A DNA stretch of 46,852 bases from Candidatus Rokuibacteriota bacterium (GTDB lineage: Bacteria; Methylomirabilota; Methylomirabilia; Rokubacteriales; CSP1-6): NCBI GenBank assembly GCA_016209635.1, contig JACQWC010000258.1:1-46852 (forward strand), given 5' to 3'. Made by a program: the position numbers and the translations under genes. The notes beneath the pieces were generated by a model. The model saw nothing but the letters and a program-made list of their open reading frames with translations, did no database searches and was not told where the DNA came from. Shown piece after piece: positions 19,114 through 29,390 of the stretch. Position 1 is the stretch's first letter; the number at the start of each line of letters is the position of its first letter.

Positions 19114-20286
19114 CTGGTTTCCCGGCGATGGGGGCGGAATACGCCGCTCGGCGCCTGGTGTCACGGTGCCCGGCGGGACGTCGCCAGGCAGCAGGGGCCG
19201 CTCGGGCAGGCGGTACTCCACGTCGCGGTACTCCCCGTCCCTGTAGACCGTCAGCCGCACGGTCTCGCCCACCTTGAGCGACCGCATCGCCTCGATAATC
19301 GTGTCGGGGGAGTTGAGCCGCGTCGTGTTCAGGCTCGTGACGATGTCGCCGCCGATGAGGATCTCCCGTCCCCCGATCGCGATCTCGAGCTGTCCGCCCC
19401 GGATCCCCGCCTGCTCGGCCGGGCTCCCCGGCTCGATCACCTCGACCAGGAGACCCTCCACGAGGGGGATCCGGAGGAGCTCGCGGAGCGCGGGGTCGAC
19501 GTGCTGCCCGTGAAACCCGATCCACGGGCGAACGACCCGGCCCCGGGCGAGGAGCGCGGGGATCACCGCCTTGACCAGGTTGATCGGGATCGCGAAACCG
19601 ATGTTCTGGGCGTCGGGGATGATCGACGTGTTGATGCCGATGACCTCGCCGCACGCGTTCAGGAGCGGACCCCCGGAGTTGCCCGGGTTGATGGGCGCGT
19701 CGGTCTGGATGAGCGGCTCGTAGAGCGAGAGCGGGGTCTCGGGGAGGATCCGGTTGATCGCGGAGACCACGCCGCGGGTCAGGCTCTGGCTGAGGCCGAG
19801 CGGGTTTCCGATCGCGATGACGTCCTCGCCCACGCGGAGGCTGTCGGAGTCGCCGAGCGCGGCCGCGGGCAGCCCCCCCTTGGCGGGCGGGGGAATACGC
19901 AGGAGGGCCAGGTCGAAGATCGGGTCGGCGCCGACCAGCTCCGCCTGCTGGATCGTGCCGTCGTTGAGCGTCACGGTGATCGACTGACGGCCGAACGCCA
20001 CGTGAGAGTTGGTCAGGACGAGCCCCGCGGGGTCGACGATCACTCCCGATCCCACGATCCGCGTCACCCGGTCGGTCAACTGGTAGGGATTGATGGACTT
20101 GGCCGCGATGAAGACCACGGTGGGAGCGACCTCGGCGAAGATGTCGGGGATCGGTTTCGAGCAGCGCGCGCGCTCCGCGGCGGCGCCCTCTCCCGCGATG
20201 CTGCAGGAGGCGAGCGGGGCGACGAGGAGCAGGAGGAGGACGGCGGTGGCGCTCGACCTGGCGGACCGGGAGCGGGGCACGCGCAT
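19102..20286 (-). CDS. HtrA/DegP-like trypsin-type serine protease with one PDZ domain; probable lipoprotein
   Basis: Lipobox-like PLASC; TNSHVAF (His), DLALLRI (Asp), GNSGGPL (Ser); C-terminal PDZ. Confidence 0.93.
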   Translation of the reverse strand: MRVPRSRSARSSATAVLLLLLVAPLASCSIAGEGAAAERARCSKPIPDIFAEVAPTVVFIAAKSINPYQLTDRVTRIVGSGVIVDPAGLVLTNSHVAFGRQSITVTLNDGTIQQAELVGADPIFDLALLRIPPPAKGGLPAAALGDSDSLRVGEDVIAIGNPLGLSQSLTRGVVSAINRILPETPLSLYEPLIQTDAPINPGNSGGPLLNACGEVIGINTSIIPDAQNIGFAIPINLVKAVIPALLARGRVVRPWIGFHGQHVDPALRELLRIPLVEGLLVEVIEPGSPAEQAGIRGGQLEIAIGGREILIGGDIVTSLNTTRLNSPDTIIEAMRSLKVGETVRLTVYRDGEYRDVEYRLPERPLLPGDVPPGTVTPGAERRIPPPSPGNQLRQ

Positions 20287-20296
20287 CCTGCGCGCC

Positions 20297-20887
20297 TCAG
20301 TGGCCGTGGAGGACGGGGAGGCGGACGAGCAGCGCGAACCCGTTGATCGTGGACACGGCGCCGAGGACGGCCAGCGAGGCGGAGAACCAGAACATCGGGC
20401 GAGACGTCGAGAGGATCGAGACCGACGCGCAGACGATCGCGATCTGGAGGAACACCTCGGCGTAGTCGAAGTACGGGTCGCGATCCCGGTTCACGTCGCG
20501 CTCGCGCTCGAGCTTCTTCGCATCCTTCTCGATATCCTTCTTCTCCGCGCTGTAGCGCTTCTCCTCCTCGGCGAACTTCCTCGCCAAGGCCTCCAGGTGG
20601 GGCCGCTCCGGGCCCCGCCCGGAGGACGGCACGGCGAGCTGGGCCTCGAGGAGGAGTTTCTGCATGCGGTACTGGTGCTCGCGGATCACCTTCGCCTGGT
20701 AGAAAGCCCACTGGTCGGAGGACTGCTGCTGGGCGAGGAGCATCTCCTTCATCGCGTTGTTCCCGCCCAGCGACGCGATGGCGAGAACCACGGCGTAGAC
20801 GGCGGTGGTGAGGGCAACGCGACGGCTGAACGCCCTTTCGCCCCGCTCGCTCAGCTCTTGCGGGTCGGGGAGCTCGACCTCAGCCAC
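20297..20887 (-). CDS. DUF4337-like membrane protein (GTG start)
   Basis: AFSRRVALTTAVYAVVLAIASLGGNNAMKEMLLAQQQSSDQWAFYQAKVIREHQYRMQ. Confidence 0.8.
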   Translation of the reverse strand: MAEVELPDPQELSERGERAFSRRVALTTAVYAVVLAIASLGGNNAMKEMLLAQQQSSDQWAFYQAKVIREHQYRMQKLLLEAQLAVPSSGRGPERPHLEALARKFAEEEKRYSAEKKDIEKDAKKLERERDVNRDRDPYFDYAEVFLQIAIVCASVSILSTSRPMFWFSASLAVLGAVSTINGFALLVRLPVLHGH

Positions 20888-21197
20888 GCTCGGCGGCGGC
20901 CTCCTTCCGGATCTCCTCCCGCATCGCTTCGCGTCCCGCCTCGAAGGCGGTGACGAGGCGCTGCGTTTGCTCCTCGAAGACCTCGCGGCTCTTGTCCAGC
21001 CACTCGCCTGCGCGGCCCTGGGCCTCGGTGGCCATCTCCCCCGCCTTCCGGGCGAGCTCGCTGCTGCGCTCGGCCAGGAGCTCGCGGGCCTCGCGCCCCG
21101 TGCGCGGTGCGAGGAGCAGCGCGGCGGCGGCGCCAGCCAGGGCGCCGAAGAAGAACCAGCCGAGGTACCCGGCCGCATCGTTTCTGTTGTCGCTCAT
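20880..21197 (-). CDS. YtxH-domain protein
   Basis: GYLGWFFFGALAGAAAALLLAPRTGREARELLAERSSELARKAGEMATEAQGRAGEWLDK. Confidence 0.85.
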   Translation of the reverse strand: MSDNRNDAAGYLGWFFFGALAGAAAALLLAPRTGREARELLAERSSELARKAGEMATEAQGRAGEWLDKSREVFEEQTQRLVTAFEAGREAMREEIRKEAAAERG

Positions 21198-21583
21198 GAC
21201 CCGTCTCCTTGTTCCCTTCGCAGCCGATGCACGAACACGTCGATGCCCTTCCGGATGCCCGCGGCCACGCCGATGAGCTGCCCGGCCCGCGTCAGCCCCA
21301 TGAGTCCCGTCGCAAGACGGCCGAGCCCCTGCGACAGCGCGTCGATCCGCTCGACCATGACGCCGAACCGGCCCAGCTCCCGATCGGCCTGACGGCTGAG
21401 CGCTTGGAGGTCTTCGGTGAGGGCCGCCGCCTGGCCGAGAAGCGGCCGGAGATCCTGCTCGAGCACAGCGAGGATGGTGTCGGCCTTGAGCGCCGCTCGG
21501 CGGATCGCCAGCAGCGCGGGGACCGCCACGACTGTGACGGCCACGACGCAGAGGACGAGGACGAACTGAACCCAGAGGAGCAT
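21194..21583 (-). CDS. DUF948-like membrane protein
   Basis: N-terminal TM MLLWVQFVLVLCVVAVTVVAVPALLAIRRAALKADTILAVLEQDLRPLLGQAAALTEDLQALSRQAD. Confidence 0.7.
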   Translation of the reverse strand: MLLWVQFVLVLCVVAVTVVAVPALLAIRRAALKADTILAVLEQDLRPLLGQAAALTEDLQALSRQADRELGRFGVMVERIDALSQGLGRLATGLMGLTRAGQLIGVAAGIRKGIDVFVHRLRREQGDGS

Positions 21584-21592
21584 GGGGTTCGA

Positions 21593-21622
21593 ATTATCCC
21601 CGCAAAGAATGCAGAAAGTCAA
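21593..21622 (-). promoter_or_regulatory. Putative promoter for the DUF948-YtxH-DUF4337-htrA operon
   Basis: On the minus strand TTGACT (21622-21617), 18-nt spacer, GATAAT (21598-21593). Confidence 0.6.
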
Positions 21623-21638
21623 TAAATCCATTGACTTT
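21615..21638. promoter_or_regulatory. Inverted repeat AAAGTCAAT-N6-ATTGACTTT carrying both divergent -35 elements
   Basis: Perfect 9-nt arms at 21615-21623 and 21630-21638. Confidence 0.7.
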
Positions 21639-21660
21639 GCGAGATTCCGCTCCCTATAAT
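21631..21660 (+). promoter_or_regulatory. Putative sigma70 promoter for the acyl-CoA carboxylase gene
   Basis: TTGACT (21631-21636), 18-nt spacer, TATAAT (21655-21660). Confidence 0.7.
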
Positions 21661-21710
21661 CGCGCAGCGAATCACGCTGGTCCTCCGACTGTCCGCCAAC
21701 GGGGAGCGCC

Positions 21711-23257
<1,547 letters not shown>

Positions 23258-23261
<4 letters not shown>

Positions 23262-24859
23262 GCGCGACCGGCGACGAGCGGAAGCCCCGGTTCCTGACCT
23301 CTTGGGGGACGCCGCTCGAGCGCGTCTACGGGCCGGGTGGCGTCTCCCGCCCGGTCGGAGAGGACCCGCTCGGCGGGCCGGGGGAGTTCCCCTACACGCG
23401 GGGCGTCCACCCCACCATGTATCGCGGGCGGTTCTGGACCATGCGACAGTACGCGGGGTTCGGCTCGGCCGCCGAGACGAACAAGCGCTACCGAGTCCTG
23501 CTCGAGCAGGGGCAAACCGGACTGTCGGTCGCCTTCGACCTCCCGACCCAGATGGGCTACGATCCCGACGCTCGACTCGCGCGCGGCGAGGTGGGCAGGG
23601 TCGGCGTGTCGATCGCATCCCTCGAGGACATGCAGGACCTCTTCGAGGGGATTCCGCTCGATCGCGTCTCGACCTCGATGACGATCAACGCGACCGCCTC
23701 CGTGCTCCTGGCGCTCTACATCGTCGTCGCGCGGCGGGGCGGCGTCGCGACCGACCGCCTCTCGGGGACGGTGCAGAACGACATCCTGAAGGAGTACATC
23801 GCCCGCGGCACCTACATCTTCCCCCCGGGCCCCTCCATGCGGCTGATTACCGACGTGTTCGCCTACTGCAAGCAACACGTGCCGCGGTGGAACACGATCT
23901 CCATCTCGGGCTACCACATGCGCGAGGCCGGGTCCACGGCCGTGCAGGAGGTCGCCTTCACGCTCGCCAACGCGATCGCCTACGTGCGCGCGGCCCAGGA
24001 GGCCGGACTCACGATCGACGAGTTCGCGCCGCAGCTCTCCTTCTTCTTCAACGCCCACAACAACCTCGTGGAGGAGGTCGCGAAGTTCCGCGCCGCCCGC
24101 CGCCTGTGGGCGCGCATCATGCGTGACCGCTTCGGCGCCCGCGATCCGCGAGCGATGATGCTGCGCTTCCACGCACAGACCGCGGGCAGCATGCTCACCG
24201 CGCAGCAGCCGGAGAACAACATCGTGCGGGTCGCCATCCAGGCCCTGGCCGCGGTGCTGGGCGGCTGCCAGTCGCTCCACACGAACTCGATGGACGAGGC
24301 GCTCGCGCTGCCGACCGAGGCCGCCGTCCGCATCGCGCTCCGGACGCAGCAGATCCTCGCGTACGAGTCCGGCGTGGCCGACACGATCGATCCGCTCGGG
24401 GGGGCCTTCGCGGTCGAGCGGCTGACGCGCGAGATCGAGGAAGGGGCGGAGGCCTATATCCGGACGATCGACGACCTGGGCGGCTCCGTGGCGGCGATCC
24501 CCTTCATGCAGCGGGAAATCCAGGACGCCGCGTACCGCTACCAGCGGGAGGTCGAGGACAAGGCGCGCATCGTGGTGGGCGTGAACGAGTTCGTGACCGA
24601 CGATCCTCCGCCGGTCGACCTCTTCCAAGTCGACCCCTCCATCGGCGGCGCGCTCGCCGACCGACTCCAGCGCCTCCGGGCCGCGCGCGACCGTGACCGC
24701 GCGGAGCGCGCGCTGGACGCGCTCGAGCGGGGCGCCCGGGGGCGGGCGAACCTCATGCCCCTCATCGTTGATGCGATCGACGCGGCGGTGACGCTGGGCG
24801 AGATCTGCGACCGGCTGCGCGCCGTCTTCGGCGCCCACGCGCCGTCGGTGACGTTTTGA
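23258..24859 (+). CDS. Methylmalonyl-CoA mutase, large (alpha) catalytic subunit without B12-binding domain
   Basis: [56 protein letters not shown]; ends after [12 protein letters not shown] with no DxHxxG domain. Confidence 0.93.
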
Positions 24860-25665
24860 GGGGTCGGGCGCGGGCGATCGGACTCCTCCTGGGCGTCGCC
24901 ACCCTGTTGCCCGCCTCCTCGGCGGCGGCCGGCCTCGCCGATCGCGTCGGGGCCACCTTCGCGCTGATGGCGGCCGACTTCATCAAGGCGTTCCAGCCGC
25001 TCGAGGGGATCGTCGTCGACGTCGCCGCCGACCTGATCTACCTCGACCTCGGCGAGGCGGTCGGCGCGCAGGTCGGCCAAGAGTTCACGGTGTTCCGCAA
25101 GGGCAACGTGTTCACGCATCCGCTCACGGGGAAGCCCCTGGGGCGCTACGAAGAGGTGCTGGGCTGGGCGCAGGTGCGACGGGTCCTCGCGCGGTTCTCG
25201 GAGGCGGCGTTCGTCCCCGCGCCGGGAAAGCCGGCGCCGCGCGCAGAGGACGGAGTGCGGATCACGCGGGGGCGGATCAAGGTCGCGATCACCCCGGTGC
25301 TCGACCTGACCCGGTCGAAGGCCGACGTGCGGCGCGTGCCCTACCTCTTTGCGACCGTGCTCGAGCGTTCCAAGCGCTTCCAGGTGATCGATCCCCTGGC
25401 GGTGACGGACATGTTCGCCAACGGCTCCGTGCGCGTCGAGGAGATGCTCGCCCGTCCCGAGCGGGCGACGCGCGCAGCCAGGAACCTCGAGGTGGCGGGG
25501 TGGCTCGTGCCGGTCCTCATCGAGCGGCGGGGCGTCACGTATCTCGACGCCACCTGGATCTCGGCGGTGACCGGGACCGCGCTGTTCTCCCGCCGGCAGC
25601 CGATCCTGGCGGCCGAGGCGACGGAGGAGCAGCGCTTCCCGTGGGAGCCCCGGGTGGAGGATTGA
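24856..25665 (+). CDS. Secreted FlgT-like protein (paralog A; TTG start)
   Basis: Signal peptide; [66 protein letters not shown], then a TolB-N/FlgT_M-like region. Confidence 0.65.
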   Translation: MRGRARAIGLLLGVATLLPASSAAAGLADRVGATFALMAADFIKAFQPLEGIVVDVAADLIYLDLGEAVGAQVGQEFTVFRKGNVFTHPLTGKPLGRYEEVLGWAQVRRVLARFSEAAFVPAPGKPAPRAEDGVRITRGRIKVAITPVLDLTRSKADVRRVPYLFATVLERSKRFQVIDPLAVTDMFANGSVRVEEMLARPERATRAARNLEVAGWLVPVLIERRGVTYLDATWISAVTGTALFSRRQPILAAEATEEQRFPWEPRVED

Positions 25666-25693
25666 TCTGCGTCTTGTGCTATCGTTACCGCGC

Positions 25694-26392
25694 ATGCTGA
25701 CCTGGCGCTTCGCGTGGCTCGTGGCCCTGCTGCTCGCCGTCTCGGCGTGCACGACGCTGCGCGAGCTCGCGGGATTCCCGGCGCAGGGTGACCCGTCCGT
25801 CGCGATCAAGCCCGCGGAGACCCGCTGGCTGCTCATCAAGAACCCGCGCTTCGGCGACGTGCCGAGCGAGCCGGAGTACGTCTGGGTCGAGGAGGACAAG
25901 GTCCCCTTGACGTTCAAGACGTTCTTCCGCGGCAAGAGCGCGATCATCGCGCCCCCCGAGGTGGTCGCCAGGTACGGCGCGCCGCCGGGCGGCGGAAAGA
26001 TCAGCCCCCGCCAGGGCGCGCCGTACCAGGTGTCGGCCGCCGAGCCGGCGAAGGCGGAGGCGAAGCCCGCGGCGGGCCCGGTCGTCCAGCGCGCGGGCGC
26101 GCCGGCCGTTCCCGAGGCTGCGAAGCGCGGCTATGTCGTCTACGTCGACACGAACCGGATCGTGATCGATCTGGTGGCCTCGGACGGCGTGCGCCTCGGC
26201 GCCGTCGTGAGCCTCCGCCGGGACCGGATCCCGATCGTCCATCCGGTGACCGGCGAGGTGCTCGGCAGCCTCGACGAGGAGGTCGCCACCGCCCGCGTCA
26301 CCGAGGTCCGCGACAAGTTCTCGGTCGCGGAGATCCAGGCGGTGGCCCCCGGATCGCAGGTCCAGGTCAAGGACCGCGTCATCCCCAAGTAG
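25694..26392 (+). CDS. Lipoprotein with FlgT_C-like C-terminal domain (paralog B)
   Basis: Lipobox LAVSAC; YVVYVDTNRIVIDLVASDGVRLGAVVSLRRDRIPIVHPVTGEVLGSLDEEVATARVTEVRDKFSVAE. Confidence 0.7.
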   Translation: MLTWRFAWLVALLLAVSACTTLRELAGFPAQGDPSVAIKPAETRWLLIKNPRFGDVPSEPEYVWVEEDKVPLTFKTFFRGKSAIIAPPEVVARYGAPPGGGKISPRQGAPYQVSAAEPAKAEAKPAAGPVVQRAGAPAVPEAAKRGYVVYVDTNRIVIDLVASDGVRLGAVVSLRRDRIPIVHPVTGEVLGSLDEEVATARVTEVRDKFSVAEIQAVAPGSQVQVKDRVIPK

Positions 26393-26402
26393 CGCCGGTC
26401 GC

Positions 26403-27401
26403 GTGCCTCCCCTCACGCTCGAGCAGGTCCTCAAGGAACGCGTCACCGCCCTCGTGGGCGAGGACCTCGAGTCCGTGGAGGTGGAGATCCGGCGCGAGCT
26501 GGACTCGCCGGTCGCGCTCATTCAGGAGATGGGCGGCTATATCGCGAGCGCCGGTGGAAAGCGTCTGCGGCCCATGCTCCTGCTCCTGGCCGCGCGGCTG
26601 GCGGGATGCCGTGGAGCGCGCTGCGTGCGGCTCGCCTGCGTCGTCGAGCTGCTGCACACGGCGACCCTCATCCACGACGACGTCGTCGACCAGGCGCCGC
26701 TCCGCCGCGGGCGCCCGTCGGTGAACGCCCAGTGGGGCGACGACGCGTCGGTGCTCGTCGGTGATCACCTCTACTCCAAGTCGTTCGCGATGCTCGTCCG
26801 CGACAACGATCGCGCGGTCATGGAGACCCTGGCCCGCGCGACCGTGTCGATGACCGAGGCGGAGGTGTTCCAGCTCGAGCGCAAGCGCAGCGGCGTGACG
26901 GCCGAGGCCGACTACGTCCGGATCATCACGCAGAAGACCGCGTCGTTCATCTCCGCGTGCTGCCGCATCGGGGCGCTCCTCGGCGGTCTCGGGGCGGAGC
27001 GGGTCGAGGCGCTGACCCGCTACGGGCTCGACGTCGGCGTGGCCTTCCAGATCTCCGACGACTCGCTGGACTTCGTCGCGGACCAGGACCGGCTCGGCAA
27101 GGCCATCGGGGCCGACCTCCGCGAGGGCAAGCGGACGCTGCCCTTGATCGCAATGCTCGAGCGCGCGGACGCCCGCGACGCCGAGCGGGTGCGGGGCCTC
27201 CTCAAGCGCCGCGCGCTCCACCCCGAGGAGCTCGAGGAGATCCGGCGATACGTGCTCGAGCACGACGGCGTCGAGTACGCGCGGGCCCGCGCCCACGAGT
27301 ACGCGCAGGCGGCCAAGGTCGACCTCGAGGCGTTTCCTCCGTCCGAGGAGCGGGAGACGCTCGCCCTCATCGCGGACTTCGTCGTCGACCGCGACCGCTG
27401 A
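26403..27401 (+). CDS. Polyprenyl diphosphate synthase (GTG start)
   Basis: GGKRLRPMLLLLAARL, LIHDDVVDQAPLRRGRPSVNAQWG, FQISDDSLDFVAD. Confidence 0.94.
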   Translation: MPPLTLEQVLKERVTALVGEDLESVEVEIRRELDSPVALIQEMGGYIASAGGKRLRPMLLLLAARLAGCRGARCVRLACVVELLHTATLIHDDVVDQAPLRRGRPSVNAQWGDDASVLVGDHLYSKSFAMLVRDNDRAVMETLARATVSMTEAEVFQLERKRSGVTAEADYVRIITQKTASFISACCRIGALLGGLGAERVEALTRYGLDVGVAFQISDDSLDFVADQDRLGKAIGADLREGKRTLPLIAMLERADARDAERVRGLLKRRALHPEELEEIRRYVLEHDGVEYARARAHEYAQAAKVDLEAFPPSEERETLALIADFVVDRDR

Positions 27402-27402
27402 C

Positions 27403-28215
27403 GTGGTCGCGGTCATCACGCTGACCACGGACTTCGGCCTCCGCGACACCTACGTGGCCGAGATGAAGGCCGCGATCCTGTCCATCACCCCCGGCGTCTG
27501 CCTGGTCGACCTGACCCACGAGGTATTGCCGCACGACATCACGGAGGGCGCGCTGGCGCTCGAGGCCGCGGCCCCCTTCTTTCCGCAGGGGACGATTCAC
27601 GTGGCGGTCGTCGATCCGGAGGTGGGCACGGCGCGGCGCGGGATCGCGCTCGCCTCGGGCGGGCACGTGTTCATCGCGCCCGACAATGGCCTGCTGACGC
27701 CCTTTTTGGCGCGGGACGGCTGGCGGGCCTGGGAGCTGCGTGCCGCCGAGTACCGTCTGCCCGAGGTCAGTCGCACCTTCCACGGGCGCGACATCTTCGC
27801 GCCAGCCGCGGCCCACGTCGCGCGCGGGGTCGAGCTGCACCGGCTGGGCCCGGCGGTGCGGGATCCGGTGCGCCTCGCGTGGCCCGGCACCCACCACGTC
27901 CGCGGGGGCCTGGCAGGGGCTGTCCTCCACGTCGACCGGTTCGGCAACCTCGTAACGTCGATCGACGCCGACGCGGTGGAGTCGCTCGGGCCTCGCGTAA
28001 CGATCCGCATCGCCGGGAGGTCCCTTCCGCTGGTCGGGACCTACGCGGACCTGCCCCCCGGCCGCGCCGGCGCGCTCCTGGGCTCGCGGAACCGGCTCGA
28101 GGTGGCGGTGCGGGAGGGCAGCGCGGCGGCCCAGCTCCGGGCGCGCCGGGGCACGCCCGTCGTGGTCAGTCGGACGACTTCGTCGACGAAGGGGCGGGCG
28201 CGGAAGAAGTCGTAG
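27403..28215 (+). CDS. SAM hydroxide adenosyltransferase (DUF62 family)
   Basis: ITLTTDFGLRDTYVAEMKAAILSITPGVCLVDLTHEV...VVDPEVGTARRGIAL...APDNGLLTPFL. Confidence 0.93.
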   Translation: MVAVITLTTDFGLRDTYVAEMKAAILSITPGVCLVDLTHEVLPHDITEGALALEAAAPFFPQGTIHVAVVDPEVGTARRGIALASGGHVFIAPDNGLLTPFLARDGWRAWELRAAEYRLPEVSRTFHGRDIFAPAAAHVARGVELHRLGPAVRDPVRLAWPGTHHVRGGLAGAVLHVDRFGNLVTSIDADAVESLGPRVTIRIAGRSLPLVGTYADLPPGRAGALLGSRNRLEVAVREGSAAAQLRARRGTPVVVSRTTSSTKGRARKKS

Positions 28216-28504
28216 CCGCCGCCGGCGAGGTGCTAGACTTCTCGCCAGATGGCGTGTCCTTCTTCTCGGCCTTCTCGGCGCCCTTCTCGGCGCCCTTCTC
28301 GGACTCCACGGCCTTCTTGCGCGCCTCGGAAGGGTAGTCGGTGACGTGCCAGCCTCCGCCCTTCAAGATGAACGGAGCGGGGGAGAGGAGCCGGCGGACC
28401 GTGCCGCCGCAGGCCTCGCACGTCGCGAGCGGCTCCGCGGAGATCCGCTGCCGCACCTCGAACACCCGCCGGCAGCGCTCGCACTCGTACTCGTACGTCG
28501 GCAC
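28166..28504 (-). CDS. FmdB-family zinc-ribbon protein with low-complexity tail
   Basis: MPTYEYECERCRRVFEVRQRISAEPLATCEACGGTVRRLLSPAPFILKGGGWHVTDY. Confidence 0.92.
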   Translation of the reverse strand: MPTYEYECERCRRVFEVRQRISAEPLATCEACGGTVRRLLSPAPFILKGGGWHVTDYPSEARKKAVESEKGAEKGAEKAEKKDTPSGEKSSTSPAAATTSSAPAPSSTKSSD

Positions 28505-28519
28505 GACTCGAAACGCTAC

Positions 28520-29212
28520 ATGGGCAGGCTGAAGGTGTCAAGCCGAGTCGGCTCCTGGCTCATCCTCATCATGAGCGTGGCGGTCCTGCTCTCCGGCTGC
28601 GCGGGATCGAGCAAGCAGGCGACGGAGATGCAGCGCCTCCGGGCGCGCGCCGCGTACGAGCGGGGCCTGAGCTACATCCGCGACAAGCAGGCTTCGCTCG
28701 CCCTGGCGGCGCTCCAGGAGGCGATCTCCATCGACGGCACCGTCGTCGAGTACCGGAACACGCTCGGCCTCCTGTTCCTCGAGATCCGCCGTCCCGACCT
28801 CGCGCTCGAGCAGTTCCGGAAGGCGACGGAGCTGAACCCGCTCTCCGGCGAGTCCCACCTCAACATGGGCATCGCGCTGGCCGAGATGGCGCGGTGGGCC
28901 GAGGCGGTGGGCGCCTACCGTAAGGCCCTCACCGCGCCGACCCTGCCGACCCCCCACGTCGCCCACCAGAACCTGGGCCTGGCCCTCTATCACCTCAAGA
29001 GCTACGACGAGGCCGAGACGGCGCTCCGGTTCGCGATCAGCCTCGAGCCTGAGCTGGAGGCCGCGTACTATAACCTCGGTTTGGTGTTGATCGCGCGGGG
29101 CAGGATGGACGAGGCCAAGCTGGCCCTCCGCCGGGCCCGCGACCTGGCCCCCGAGTCGCCCTTCGGGCAGGCGGCGCTCCAGAAGCTCCGGGCCCTCGGA
29201 GAGGGCGGGTAG
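28520..29212 (+). CDS. TPR-repeat lipoprotein (PilF/PilW-like)
   Basis: Lipobox LLSGC; multiple TPR units such as AYYNLGLVLIARGRMDEAKLALRRARDLAP. Confidence 0.87.
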   Translation: MGRLKVSSRVGSWLILIMSVAVLLSGCAGSSKQATEMQRLRARAAYERGLSYIRDKQASLALAALQEAISIDGTVVEYRNTLGLLFLEIRRPDLALEQFRKATELNPLSGESHLNMGIALAEMARWAEAVGAYRKALTAPTLPTPHVAHQNLGLALYHLKSYDEAETALRFAISLEPELEAAYYNLGLVLIARGRMDEAKLALRRARDLAPESPFGQAALQKLRALGEGG

Positions 29213-29260
29213 GGCCCTGGAATCCGGCGTTCGACAGCGACGAACGAACGCAAATTTCGC

Positions 29261-29290
29261 TTGACCTTAGCTCGGACCGCGGGGTAAAAC
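29261..29290 (+). promoter_or_regulatory. Putative sigma70 promoter for the porin gene
   Basis: TTGACC (29261-29266), 18-nt spacer, TAAAAC (29285-29290). Confidence 0.5.
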
Positions 29291-29390
29291 TATGCCCGCC
29301 GTTGGAGTTTGCACCGCAGCTGTTGGTGATGGTCTGTGTGGCGCGTGACGGGATGTCGACGTCGTTCAATCACCACATGAGGAGGGGGTA

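Noticed and set aside
25680-25685. TATCGT as a -10 element for paralog B lipoprotein
   Set aside because: Weak match without a -35; the gene is probably co-transcribed with paralog A
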